From positions 44,403 through 108,402 of the forward strand of contig CALABS010000053.1 in the NCBI GenBank assembly GCA_937887565.1: DNA of 64,000 nt, given 5' to 3'. How positions within the stretch are numbered: position 1 is the first letter of the stretch; each line of letters opens with the position of its first letter. The notes beneath the pieces were generated by a model. It saw only the letters and a list, made by a program, of their open reading frames with translations. It did not search any database and was not told the origin of the DNA. This document shows positions 46,625-55,020 of the stretch, one piece after another. The DNA is from an uncultured Rhodospirillaceae bacterium. Lineage in GTDB: Bacteria > Pseudomonadota > Alphaproteobacteria > Rhodospirillales > Magnetospirillaceae. Both the position numbers and the translations under genes were made by a program.

Positions 46625-47397
46625 CCGTCCCGGCGCCAGAGGCGGTCAACGCCATCATCCGCGAGGCCACCGAGGCTGAGATCCTGCCGCGGTTCAAGAA
46701 TCTGCGCGCCTCGCAAATCCGCGAGAAGAAGCCCAACCAACTGGTCACCGAAGCCGATATCGAGGCCGAGAAGGTCCTGGCCCGCCGTCTGACCGACCTG
46801 CTGCCGGGTGCCGTGGTCGGGGAGGAATCGGTGGAGCACGCCCCCGCCCTGATGGACGCGCTCGGGCGTCCCGGCCCGGTATGGGTGATCGACCCGGTGG
46901 ACGGCACCGCCAACTTCGCTCACGGTCGTCCGCGCTTCGCGGTGGCGGTGGCGCTGGTGGTGGACGGCGAGACCTTGGCCGGCTGGATTCACGACCCGGT
47001 CCCCAACCGCACCATCGTGGCGATCAAGGGCCAGGGCTGCTGGCGGGCCGAGGGAACCACCCGCCTGATGCTGCGGGTGGCCGAGGAGGTGCCGCTGGCC
47101 GAGATGTGCGGCTCGGTCAAGAAGAAGGGCAAGGTGGCCGCCAATGTGCTGCACGTGGCGCGCCGGGGCAGCGCCGCCCACGACTACCTGGATCTGGTCA
47201 CCGGCCGTCTGCACTTCGCCCATTTCGACCGCCTGATGCCCTGGGACCACGCCGCCGGCGTCCTCATGCACGCCGAGGCCGGCGGCCATGGCCGCATGGT
47301 GGACGGCACCCCCTACACCCCCGTCCTCCACCACGGCGCCATTCTGCTGGCCCCGGGGGAAGGAAGCTGGAACCAACTGCGGCCGCTGGTCGACTAG
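46621..47397 (+). CDS. Inositol monophosphatase family protein
   Basis: 258 residues. The metal-binding motifs of the Li-sensitive phosphatase fold are present: VGEESVE (Glu), WVIDPVDGTANFAHGRPRFA (DPVDGT) and a late LMPWDHAAGVLMHAEAGG. Members hydrolyse inositol phosphates, fructose 1,6-bisphosphate, PAP or histidinol phosphate. This divergent group follows hflX in several Rhodospirillales, but its substrate is unclear. Its stop overlaps that of the convergent SDR gene by four bases. Confidence 0.87.
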   Translation: MTVPAPEAVNAIIREATEAEILPRFKNLRASQIREKKPNQLVTEADIEAEKVLARRLTDLLPGAVVGEESVEHAPALMDALGRPGPVWVIDPVDGTANFAHGRPRFAVAVALVVDGETLAGWIHDPVPNRTIVAIKGQGCWRAEGTTRLMLRVAEEVPLAEMCGSVKKKGKVAANVLHVARRGSAAHDYLDLVTGRLHFAHFDRLMPWDHAAGVLMHAEAGGHGRMVDGTPYTPVLHHGAILLAPGEGSWNQLRPLVD

Positions 47398-48164
47398 CCG
47401 CGCCGGTGCACGGTCAGGCCGCCGGGGGCCTGGGTCACCGGCATCATCTCGATGCGGTTGATGTTGACGCGGGCGGGCAGGGTGGTGGCCCAGAACACCG
47501 CCTCGGCGACGTCCTCGGAGGAGAGAGCGTCGGTGTTCTCGTAGACCTTGGCCGCCTTGCCGGCGTCGCCGTGGAAGCGGACCAGCGAGAATTCCGAGCC
47601 GCCGCACAGGCCGGGCTCGATATTGGTGACGCGGACGCGGGTGCGCACCAGATCGGTCAGCAGGTTGAGCGAGAACTGGGTGACGGCGGCCTTGGTGGCG
47701 CCGTAGGCGTTGCCGCCGGCATAGGGATAGGTGCCGGCGATGGAGGACAGGTTGACGATGTGGCCGCGGTCGCGGGCGACCATGCCGGGCAGCACCGCGC
47801 GGGTGACGTACATCAGGCCCTTGACGTTGGTGTCCACCATCTGGTCCCAGTCGTCGAGGTCGGCCTCGTCGGCACCATCGAGCCCAAGGGCGAGGCCGGC
47901 GTTGTTGACCAGCACGTCGATGGCGGCGAAATCGGCCGGCAAGGCGGCCACGGCCTCGCTCACCGCCTTGCGGTCGCGCACGTCGAGGGGGACGGTGTGG
48001 ACGGGCACCGACGACAGCTCGGCCTTGATCGCGGCCAGCCGTTCGGCGCGGCGGCCGCACAGGACGAGGCCCGCGCCGGCGGCGGCGTAGCGGCGCGCGA
48101 TGGCGGTTCCGAAGCCGGCGGTGGCGCCGGTGACGAACACGATGCGGTCCTTCCACTCGGTCAT
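47394..48164 (-). CDS. Short-chain dehydrogenase/reductase, YdfG-like
   Basis: 256 residues, classical SDR. The cofactor motif is VTGATAGFGTAIARRYAAAG (residues 11-30), with LCGRRAERL suggesting NADP; NNAGLALG follows, and the catalytic Ser-Tyr-Lys set lies in SSIAGTYPYAGGNAYGATKAAV. The IEPGLCGGSEFSLVRFHGD segment is typical of YdfG-type 3-hydroxy acid dehydrogenases (L-allo-threonine, serine, 3-hydroxypropionate). The ATG at 48164 has GAGCCGTCC upstream. The gene upstream on the same strand is a lipoprotein, with a 10-base gap. Confidence 0.88.
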   Translation of the reverse strand: MTEWKDRIVFVTGATAGFGTAIARRYAAAGAGLVLCGRRAERLAAIKAELSSVPVHTVPLDVRDRKAVSEAVAALPADFAAIDVLVNNAGLALGLDGADEADLDDWDQMVDTNVKGLMYVTRAVLPGMVARDRGHIVNLSSIAGTYPYAGGNAYGATKAAVTQFSLNLLTDLVRTRVRVTNIEPGLCGGSEFSLVRFHGDAGKAAKVYENTDALSSEDVAEAVFWATTLPARVNINRIEMMPVTQAPGGLTVHRRG

Positions 48165-48174
48165 GGACGGCTCC

Positions 48175-48804
48175 TCAGTTGAGTGGGCGGGAAGGGTCGT
48201 CCTCGCGCACCATCACCAGATAGGGCGACGGCGACAGCGGGTTCTCGATCTTCCAGACATACACCTTGTACTGGCCGAAGGGGCGGACCTCGGAAGCGTT
48301 GTGCTTGATGACGGCGGCGTCGGTGGTGACGCGGAACTCGCCCTCCATGCCGACGCCCAGTTCGGCCATGCGCCGCGCGTCGCCGGGCTTGACGCCGTTG
48401 GCGTCGATGATGATGGCGCCGTCCTCGTTGCCCTTGAGCGCCAGCAGGCGGGCATCTCGGCGCAGGATGGCGGTCAGTTGGGTCTTGCCCAGGCGGCCCA
48501 TGCGCTCGTAGCGGACCTTGAAGCGGCCCTTGCCGACCCGCTCGACGGATTTGAACGCGACGTCGCGGATCAGGTCCTTGTAGATGTTGTTGTTGCGCTC
48601 TTCCTCGTTCTCGGGGGTGATCTTGCCGTTGGCGTAGTCGTGGAGGATCGGCGCGTAGATCAGTTCGCCGTCATAGGACAGGGCGTAGTCGCCGTATTTC
48701 GAGATGCGCAGCTCGGACCGGAACTTGTCGGGGACGTAGCAGGAGGCGAGGGTGGCAACGGCGGCCAGCGCCAACAGCGCCCGGACTAGCCCTCGGTTCC
48801 TCAT
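48175..48804 (-). CDS. Hypothetical lipoprotein
   Basis: 209 residues from the ATG at 48804, which overlaps the mazG stop (ATGA). Signal segment with lipobox LASC (Cys about residue 22), so probably membrane-anchored in the periplasm. The rest is a mix of strands and charged helices (SKYGDYALSYDGELIYAPILHDY, then a KVRYERMGRLGKTQL segment) that I do not recognise. Function unknown. Its position between mazG and an SDR gives no clear hint. Confidence 0.75.
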   Translation of the reverse strand: MRNRGLVRALLALAAVATLASCYVPDKFRSELRISKYGDYALSYDGELIYAPILHDYANGKITPENEEERNNNIYKDLIRDVAFKSVERVGKGRFKVRYERMGRLGKTQLTAILRRDARLLALKGNEDGAIIIDANGVKPGDARRMAELGVGMEGEFRVTTDAAVIKHNASEVRPFGQYKVYVWKIENPLSPSPYLVMVREDDPSRPLN

Positions 48805-49598
48805 TGTCCCCGGTCTCCCTCGCGTTCGGCCTGCTTCGCCTCGGTCCACAGCGCCTCCATCTCGTCGAGGCTGGCGGCCTCGGGCGAGGCACCCCGCGCC
48901 GCCAGGCGTGCCTCGATGTGACGGAAACGCCTGTCGAATTTGGCGTTGGCGTGCTTGAGCGCCTGCTCGGGGTCGATATTGAGCTTGCGGGCAAGGTTGA
49001 CGCAAGCGAAGAGAACGTCGCCCATCTCGTCCTGCAGCCGTTCCGCCGCGGCGCCGGCATCGATTTCCTCTTTGATTTCCGCGACTTCCTCGGCGATCTT
49101 GTCAAGGACGTCCGCCGCTGCCGTCCAGTCGAAGCCGACGCGGGCGGCACGGTTCTGCAGCTTGAGCGCCCGCGTCATGGGCGGCAGCGAGCGGGCGACG
49201 CCGTCCAGCACGCTGGCGGCGCCGGCGCCCGACCGCTCGGCCGCCTTGGCTTCCTCCCAGGCCCGGGTCTGGGTGTCGGCGTCGGGGATGTGGGCGTCGC
49301 CGAAGACGTGGGGATGGCGGCGCTCCATCTTGTCGGCGATGGCCGAGGCGACCGCGTCGAAATCCCACAAGGCTTGTTCCTTGGCCATCTGGGCGTAGAA
49401 CACGACCTGGAAGAGGAGGTCGCCCAGCTCGTCCTTGAGATGGACCATGTCACCATGGTCGATGGCGTCGGCGACCTCGTAGGCTTCCTCGATGGTATAG
49501 GGCGCGATGGTGGCGAAGGTCTGCTCGCGGTCCCACGGACAGCCGTCGGGCGAACGGAGCGTCTCCATGATGGACAGCAGACGGTCGATGGGGCGCAT
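48801..49598 (-). CDS. mazG: Nucleoside triphosphate pyrophosphohydrolase MazG
   Basis: 265 residues with two MazG helical domains. The first carries LRSPDGCPWDREQTFATIAPYTIEEAYEVADAI and LKDELGDLLFQVVFYAQM (ExxE and ExxD metal motifs); the second, about residues 165-250, carries EVAEIKEEID and DEMGDVLFACVNLARKL. It hydrolyses NTPs to NMP and PPi, limiting mutagenic or signalling nucleotides. Some 200 bases separate it from the MBL hydrolase gene; the small membrane protein gene lies between them. Confidence 0.95.
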   Translation of the reverse strand: MRPIDRLLSIMETLRSPDGCPWDREQTFATIAPYTIEEAYEVADAIDHGDMVHLKDELGDLLFQVVFYAQMAKEQALWDFDAVASAIADKMERRHPHVFGDAHIPDADTQTRAWEEAKAAERSGAGAASVLDGVARSLPPMTRALKLQNRAARVGFDWTAAADVLDKIAEEVAEIKEEIDAGAAAERLQDEMGDVLFACVNLARKLNIDPEQALKHANAKFDRRFRHIEARLAARGASPEAASLDEMEALWTEAKQAEREGDRGQ

Positions 49599-49698
49599 GG
49601 TCGAGGCTCACAAAGGGGAGGATGGCAACAAGGTGTTGATCCGGCATCTTTCCCCGGATGCTTTTGTCGCATAATGCATATTATGGAACCTGCGGGAC

Positions 49699-49797
49699 CT
49701 AGCCGAATTGGGGCAGCTCGTTCAGGATCATCGTGGCGATCAGCACCAGAAGTGCCATGATGATCATGATCGCCATGGCGATCTTTCCACTATCCAT
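49699..49797 (-). CDS. 32-residue single-helix membrane protein
   Basis: The ATG at 49797 lies inside the last codons of the MBL hydrolase gene (eight-base overlap), with GGAGA eight bases upstream of it. The protein begins MDSGKIAM, then has one helix of about 18 strongly hydrophobic residues rich in Ile, Met and Leu, and ends NELPQFG. Base composition inside it suits a coding membrane segment. No family is recognised; a coupled small membrane protein is the simplest reading. A regulator or stabiliser of a membrane complex is possible but unproven. Confidence 0.6.
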   Translation of the reverse strand: MDSGKIAMAIMIIMALLVLIATMILNELPQFG

Positions 49798-50575
49798 GGT
49801 TCAGGTCTCCGTCCAGGTGAATCACGAGGCCGTCCCAGGCCGGTTCCACGTTCCGCGGGCAGCGGGCCCGCAGGTCTTCGTAGTCGAGCCCGGGCGTCAT
49901 ATGGGTCAGATACGCCCGCGCCGGCCGAACCCGGTCGATCCAGCCCATGACCTTGTCGAAATGGGCGTGGGTCGGATGCGGATCGAAAGTCAGGCACCCG
50001 ACGATCCACAGATCGATGCCCGCCAGTGCGTCGAAGGATGCTTCCGGCAGGTCCACCAGATCGGTGGAATAAGCGACCGGGCCGAAGCGATAGCCGATGG
50101 TGCGGCCATAGCCGTGATCCTGGTCGAACGGCACCACCTCGATGGCGCCGACCCGGAACGGCCCGTGCAGCGCATGCGGCAGCAGCATCGGCTTGTAGAT
50201 GCTCTGGCCCTCGCCGACCTCGCCCAGAACGTAGGGAAACCGCGCCCGGATGCTGTCCAGGGCCTCGGGCGCGGCGTGGATCGGCAGCGGCGCCTTCATG
50301 GCGCGGTTGACCTCGCGCAGGTCGTCGATGCCGTGCAGGTGGTCGGCGTGGTCGTGGGTGAACAGCACCGCGTCCAGGTGGCGGACATCGGCGTCCAGCA
50401 ACTGCTCGCGCAGATCCGGCGACGTATCGATGAGGACGCGGGTGCCGCCCTCCTCCACCAGGATGGACGGCCGCCGCCGCCGGTTCCTGGGATTGGCGGG
50501 GTCGCAGGCGCCCCAGCCGCGCGAGATGCTGGGAACGCCGCCGGCGGCGCCGCAGCCCAGGACGGTCACCTTCAC
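49790..50575 (-). CDS. Metallo-beta-lactamase fold hydrolase, PhnP-like
   Basis: 261 residues from a GTG overlapping the tatD stop (GTGA). The zinc motif is FTHDHADHLHGIDDLR (about residues 76-91), with further His and Asp ligands in the DHGYGRTIGYRFGPVAYSTD segment and a late AHFDK. CDPANPRNRRRRPSILVE near the start is typical of PhnP-type phosphodiesterases. PhnP cleaves cyclic ribose phosphates, but the members next to tatD are usually of unknown substrate. Position in the metG-tatD-MBL series is conserved in alphaproteobacteria. Confidence 0.9.
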   Translation of the reverse strand: MKVTVLGCGAAGGVPSISRGWGACDPANPRNRRRRPSILVEEGGTRVLIDTSPDLREQLLDADVRHLDAVLFTHDHADHLHGIDDLREVNRAMKAPLPIHAAPEALDSIRARFPYVLGEVGEGQSIYKPMLLPHALHGPFRVGAIEVVPFDQDHGYGRTIGYRFGPVAYSTDLVDLPEASFDALAGIDLWIVGCLTFDPHPTHAHFDKVMGWIDRVRPARAYLTHMTPGLDYEDLRARCPRNVEPAWDGLVIHLDGDLNHG

Positions 50576-51348
50576 CGCGGCACCTTGGTGAACAATTCCA
50601 GGAAGTTGGCCGTCGTCGTTCGCGCCATTTCGTCGGCCGTCACACCCTTCAGCTCCGCCACCTTGGCGGCGGTATGGGCCACATAGGCCGGTTCGTTGCG
50701 CTTGCCGCGATAGGGGATCGGCGCCAGATACGGGCAGTCGGTCTCGACCAGCAGCCTGTCGAGCGGAATGCCCTTCACCGTTTCCTGCAAGACCTCGGCC
50801 TTCTTGAAGGTGACGATGCCGGATATCGAGATGTACATGCCGAGATCGATAGCTTTTTCCGCGAGTTCCGGGCCGGAGCTGAAGCAGTGGACAAGGCCGG
50901 GGAAGGCCCCCTTCCCCATTTCCTCGGCCAGGATGGCGGCGGTGTCGTCGTCGGCGTCGCGGGTGTGGACGATCACCGGCAGGCCGGCGCGGCGGGCGGC
51001 CTCGATATGGACGCGGAAGGACTCCCGCTGGCGGTCGCGCGGGCTCTTGTCGTAGTAGTAGTCGAGGCCGGTCTCGCCGAAGCCGACCACCTTGGGGTGG
51101 CGGGCGGCCTCGACCAGCCTTTCCACGTCAGCGGCCGGCTCGGTGCCGGCCTCGTGGGGATGGATGCCGATGGTGCAGTAGACGTCGGCGAAGCGTTCGG
51201 CCACCGCCAGCACCCGTTCGAAGCGGGTGACGTGGGTGTTGATGGTCAGCATCAATCCCACCCCGGCGTCGCGGGCCCGCTGGACGACGGCGTCGAGGTC
51301 GTCGCCGAAATCGGGGAAATCCAGGTGGCAGTGGCTGTCCACCAGCAT
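50572..51348 (-). CDS. tatD: TatD-family metal-dependent hydrolase
   Basis: 258 residues from the ATG at 51348, which overlaps the metG stop by one base. Metal ligands are the HCH pair in VDSHCHLDF (residues 3-11), Glu in GETGLDYYY, His in VIVHTRDADDDT and LVHCFSSG, and Asp in LLVETDCPYLAP. The family comprises 3'-5' exonucleases or D-aminoacyl-tRNA-processing-like enzymes; YcfH/TatD in E. coli act on DNA. The operon holB-metG-tatD-MBL is conserved. Confidence 0.93.
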   Translation of the reverse strand: MLVDSHCHLDFPDFGDDLDAVVQRARDAGVGLMLTINTHVTRFERVLAVAERFADVYCTIGIHPHEAGTEPAADVERLVEAARHPKVVGFGETGLDYYYDKSPRDRQRESFRVHIEAARRAGLPVIVHTRDADDDTAAILAEEMGKGAFPGLVHCFSSGPELAEKAIDLGMYISISGIVTFKKAEVLQETVKGIPLDRLLVETDCPYLAPIPYRGKRNEPAYVAHTAAKVAELKGVTADEMARTTTANFLELFTKVPR

Positions 51349-52904
51349 CAGGCGGCCCCCTCCTCCTCGGCGACGAAGCGCGGGAACACGCCCTGGGGCG
51401 GCGGCAGCGGCGCGCCGGGCTTGAGCGCATGGTGCGAGCCGCAGAAGGCCAGCCCGCGGGCGTCCTCGGACACCGCCAGCTGGTCCAGCAGCCGCGCCGA
51501 GGCGGCGGGCATGAACGGCTGGGTCAGGAGCGCGAGGTTGCGGATGGTCTCGGCCAGCACCCACAGCACCGTTCCCATGCGGGCGGGGTCGGTCTTCCTG
51601 AGCGTCCACGGCGCCTGCCGGTCCACATAGCCGTTGGCGGCGCGGATGACCACCCAGATGGCCTCCAGCGCCTCGTGGAACATCTGGCGATCCATGGCGT
51701 CGCGGACCTTGTGCGGCAGGCCGTGGGCGGCGTCCAGCATGTCGCGGTCGTCGTCGCCGAACTCGCCGTGGACGGGAACGGCATTGCCACAATTCTTGCC
51801 GACCATGGACAGCACCCGCTGGGCCAGGTTGCCGTAATCGTTGGCCAGTTCGCCGTTCATGCGATTGACCATGGCGCGATGGCTGAAGTCGCCATCATTG
51901 CCGAACGGCACCTCGCGCAGCAGGAAGAACCGCACCTGGTCGAGTCCGTAGCGCTCGATCAGCCCCACCGGGTCGATGACGTTGCCGACCGACTTCGAGA
52001 TCTTCTGGCCCTCGTTGGTCCACCAGCCATGAGCGAACACCCGCTTCGGCGGCCGCAGGCCGGCGGCCATCAGGAAGGCAGGCCAGTAGACCGTGTGGAA
52101 GCGCAGGATGTCCTTGCCCACCATGTGCAGGTCGGCCGGCCAGTAGCGGGCGTAGTCGCCGCCCTCGTCGGGATAGCCGACGGCGGTGATGTAGTTGGTC
52201 AGCGCGTCCAGCCACACATACATCACATGGGCCTCGTCGCCCGGTACCGGAATGCCCCATTTGAAGCTGGTGCGCGATACCGACAGGTCGGTCAGGCCCG
52301 ACTTGACGAAGCTGATGACCTCGTTGCGGCGCGACTGCGGCGCGATGCAGTCGGGTTCGCGGTCGTACCATTCCAGCAGCCGGTCCTGCCAGGCCGACAG
52401 GCGGAAGAAATAGCTGGGTTCCTTGACCCATTCCACCGGCGCGCCGGTGGGCGCCAGCTTGGCGCCGCCCGGGCCGGCGACCAGTTCGTCCTCGCCGTAG
52501 AAGGCCTCGTCGCGCACCGAATACCAGCCCTCGTAATGGCCGAGATAGATGTCGCCGGCCTCGACCAGCCTGGTCCACAGATGCTGGACGGCGCGGACGT
52601 GGCGGGGCTCGGTGGTGCGGATGAAATCATCGTTGGAGCAACCCAGGATACGGGCCAGGTCGCGGAAATTGGCCGAATTGGCGTCGGCCAGCGCCTGGGG
52701 GGTGGTACCGAAGGCCTCGGCCGACTTCTCGACCTTCTGGCCGTGCTCGTCGGTGCCGGTCAGGAACTTGACGTCGAAGCCGTCCAGCCGCTTGAACCGG
52801 GCCAGCACGTCGCAGGCCAGCGTGGTGTAGGCGTGGCCGATATGGGGCTTGTCGTTGACGTAATAGATCGGCGTGGTGACGTAGAAGGTCTTGGCCCCGG
52901 TCAT
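51348..52904 (-). CDS. metG: Methionyl-tRNA synthetase
   Basis: 518 residues, class I synthetase. The HIGH motif is in PHIGHAYTT (about residues 20-28) and the KMSKS equivalent is KISKS in EGQKISKSVGNV. It is the short form without a C-terminal tRNA-binding domain and lacks the four-Cys zinc cluster in the connective peptide, as in alphaproteobacteria. GGAGAG precedes the start. The stop overlaps tatD. A short gap of 49 bases separates it from holB. Confidence 0.97.
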   Translation of the reverse strand: MTGAKTFYVTTPIYYVNDKPHIGHAYTTLACDVLARFKRLDGFDVKFLTGTDEHGQKVEKSAEAFGTTPQALADANSANFRDLARILGCSNDDFIRTTEPRHVRAVQHLWTRLVEAGDIYLGHYEGWYSVRDEAFYGEDELVAGPGGAKLAPTGAPVEWVKEPSYFFRLSAWQDRLLEWYDREPDCIAPQSRRNEVISFVKSGLTDLSVSRTSFKWGIPVPGDEAHVMYVWLDALTNYITAVGYPDEGGDYARYWPADLHMVGKDILRFHTVYWPAFLMAAGLRPPKRVFAHGWWTNEGQKISKSVGNVIDPVGLIERYGLDQVRFFLLREVPFGNDGDFSHRAMVNRMNGELANDYGNLAQRVLSMVGKNCGNAVPVHGEFGDDDRDMLDAAHGLPHKVRDAMDRQMFHEALEAIWVVIRAANGYVDRQAPWTLRKTDPARMGTVLWVLAETIRNLALLTQPFMPAASARLLDQLAVSEDARGLAFCGSHHALKPGAPLPPPQGVFPRFVAEEEGAA

Positions 52905-52953
52905 CGCTCTCTCCAGGTGTTATTCTTGGAGCTTTGCGCTCCGGCGCCCCGGA

Positions 52954-54036
52954 TCAAGCCCGTGCCAGCCGCTCGACGGCCAGGAAGGCGCTGATGACGG
53001 CCTGCTTGCGGTCGAGGTTGACCGCGTCCGTGCGGGCGAACAGGGCGGTGATCTTTTCCCACACCTCGAGCCACTGTTCAAGGCTGGCTCCCGACAACAG
53101 GCGCCCCATGACCGCCGCCTCGCCGGGCACGACCTCGGCCATGCCCCTGCCCTGGCTGCCGCCGGCCCGGACCAGCCGCGCCAGCCACCAGCCCAACAGC
53201 TCGGTCACCGTGCGCCAGGCGGCGTCGGCATCGGGGCGCGCCACCCGCTCGCCGAAGGCGTGAAGCGCGGGGACGTCCATTTTGGGCAGGGCCGACAGCA
53301 TGCCGACCACCTCGCGGTAGAGATCGAGCCCCCCTTCCCCGGCCAGGGCCAGCGCCTTGCCGACGCTGCCCTCGCCCAGCCGCGCCAGGGCGGTGACGTC
53401 GTCGGGGGCGAGGTCGGGGCGCGCCCTTGCCAGCAGATCGGCCACCGTGGCTTCCGGAAGCGGCTTGCAGGTCAGCCGCCGACACCGCGAGCGGATGGTC
53501 GGCAGCAACCGCCCTGGACTGTGCGAAATCAGCAACATCAAGGCGTTGCGCGGCGGTTCCTCAAGTACCTTGAGAACCGCGTTGGCGGCATTGCGGTTCA
53601 TCTCGTCGGCGGCGTCGATGATCACCACCCGCCAGCCGCCCTCGGCCGGGGTCAGCGACAGGAAATGGCCGATGCCGCGCACGTCGTCGATGACGATGTC
53701 GTTCCTGAGCTTGGTCTTCTTGTCGTCGGTATAGCCACGCTCGACCACCTTGAGGTCGGCATGGCCGCCGGCGGCGACGCGGCGGAACACCGGATGGTCG
53801 GGGGAAATGGCCAGGGTTTCCGGCCCCCCCCCGAACAGCCCGCCGCCCTCGCCGCCGCCCGACAGCACGAAGCGCGCCATGCGATAGGCCAAGGTCGCCT
53901 TGCCGATGCCCTTGGGACCCACCAGCAGCCACGCATGGGCCAGACGCCCGGAATTCCAGGCGTCGAGGAACATGGCCTCGGCCTCGCCATGGCCGACCAG
54001 GTCGGGATTGTCGCGGGGGTCGAGGGGGTCGGTCAT
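52954..54036 (-). CDS. holB: DNA polymerase III subunit delta'
   Basis: 360 residues. AAA+ clamp-loader subunit: AWLLVGPKGIGKATLAYRMARF (Walker-A-like, about residues 36-57), a modified Walker B in VVIIDAADEMNRNAANAVLKVLEEPP, and SRC sensor motif in TIRSRCRRL. Alphaproteobacterial delta' keeps a longer insertion with a Gly-rich run (GGGEGGGLFGGG). It loads the beta clamp. The metG gene follows; tmk lies upstream beyond a 213-base repeat-containing gap. Confidence 0.94.
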   Translation of the reverse strand: MTDPLDPRDNPDLVGHGEAEAMFLDAWNSGRLAHAWLLVGPKGIGKATLAYRMARFVLSGGGEGGGLFGGGPETLAISPDHPVFRRVAAGGHADLKVVERGYTDDKKTKLRNDIVIDDVRGIGHFLSLTPAEGGWRVVIIDAADEMNRNAANAVLKVLEEPPRNALMLLISHSPGRLLPTIRSRCRRLTCKPLPEATVADLLARARPDLAPDDVTALARLGEGSVGKALALAGEGGLDLYREVVGMLSALPKMDVPALHAFGERVARPDADAAWRTVTELLGWWLARLVRAGGSQGRGMAEVVPGEAAVMGRLLSGASLEQWLEVWEKITALFARTDAVNLDRKQAVISAFLAVERLARA

Positions 54037-54059
54037 GGCACGCCCCCTCTATCCGTCCT

Positions 54060-54241
54060 GGCCGGGCTCGCCCCGGCCATCCATGTTTGCGGGAAGGGAG
54101 TAGTTCACCACAGAGACACAGAGGCACAGAGAGACCGTGCAGGAGGATGGGTCGGTACCAGCCCCGGAGAAGTTCATCTCTGTGCCTCTGTGTCTCTGTG
54201 GTTTCAATCCGGGTGGGAACGGTGGACCGGGTCAAGCCCGG
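54060..54241. repeat. Nested inverted-repeat element between tmk and holB
   Basis: A 26-bp perfect inverted repeat (54107-54132 and 54177-54202; ACCACAGAGACACAGAGGCA and on) surrounds a 44-base loop. It is itself framed by two GC-rich hairpins of related sequence in inverted orientation: GGCCGGG/CCCGGCC at 54060-54078 and CCGGG/CCCGG at 54227-54241. The CACAGAGACACAGAGG type of sequence recurs in many bacterial genomes, and CCGGGTCAAGCCCGGCCATGACG is a common alphaproteobacterial extragenic palindrome. It contains no gene. Confidence 0.85.
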
Positions 54242-54249
54242 CCATGACG

Positions 54250-54915
54250 CTAGAAATTCCCTGCCTGATCCGGAAACAGGCGCCGATGGTGGCTACGAAG
54301 GGTTTGTTCGAGGTCTGGAAACAACCGAATCAACGCCGCGACCGCTTGCCTGAGAGTGTCATGGATCGACCCGGTGGCGTCGATGGCGAAGTAGTTGCCG
54401 CCCTTTGATACCCGATGCTCGTAAATCCGATGGGCATGGTCCAGAGTGCCGACCTCTTCAAAGGTCGACTTTTCCGGGCGGTTTTCGTTGATCCGCTGCA
54501 AGCCAACGGTGACAGGGCAGCGAAGGATGAAGGTCACGTCGGGCAGCAAGATTTCCTGTTCGAAGCGGGCAAACATCGCGTCTGCTTCCTGTTCGTCGCG
54601 CGCCTGAAAAGCCAACGTGGAATCCACATAGCGGTCGCAAATCACGACCCGGCCCTGCTCAAGGCACGGCCGGATGCAATGCTCAATATGGTGAAGCCGA
54701 TCGCGGTGGAAGTAATCGATTTCCGTCTCACGCGGAAGCCGTCCTTCGGTTGCGGAAAGCCGCAACCGGCGGCCCCATTCCGAATCTGCGGTCGGTTCCT
54801 TGGTCAACTCCGGTTCATAATCGGCAAACAGTGCGCCGAGATTGGACGACAAGGTTGTCTTGCCGGAACCGTCGATGCCATCAATGGCGATGAAGATTGG
54901 TCGGTGTGTCCCCAT
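54250..54915 (-). CDS. tmk: Thymidylate kinase, divergent type
   Basis: 221 residues. P-loop GIDGSGKTT (residues 13-21); DRYVDSTLAFQ is the DRY/DRF motif near residue 95, and DVTFILRCPVTVGLQRI is the late strand. The TKEP and GRRLRLSATEGRLP segments differ from the usual REPGGT and LLL form, and no canonical LID motif is evident, so it is a distant branch. Two 60-base lines within it count about 57-58% GC against about 68% in holB. The location (dac-tmk-holB) is the normal tmk site. A strong terminator after the dac gene suggests a separate transcript. Confidence 0.82.
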   Translation of the reverse strand: MGTHRPIFIAIDGIDGSGKTTLSSNLGALFADYEPELTKEPTADSEWGRRLRLSATEGRLPRETEIDYFHRDRLHHIEHCIRPCLEQGRVVICDRYVDSTLAFQARDEQEADAMFARFEQEILLPDVTFILRCPVTVGLQRINENRPEKSTFEEVGTLDHAHRIYEHRVSKGGNYFAIDATGSIHDTLRQAVAALIRLFPDLEQTLRSHHRRLFPDQAGNF

Positions 54916-54968
54916 GGCCCGGATTAAGCCTCATTCTTGCCCACCGGCAAAGGGCAATTTTTCTAACG

Positions 54969-55002
54969 AAAAAGGCGCGCGTCCGGCGACAGACGCGCGC
55001 CT
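54969..55002 (-). terminator. Strong intrinsic terminator after the D-Ala-D-Ala carboxypeptidase gene
   Basis: AGGCGCGCGTC pairs perfectly with its complement (11-bp stem, 8-base loop, 54973-55002). On the minus strand it is followed by TTTTTCG. It ends the carboxypeptidase transcript about 50 bases before tmk. Confidence 0.88.
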
Positions 55003-55020
55003 ACCAAACGTTCCGCCGGG

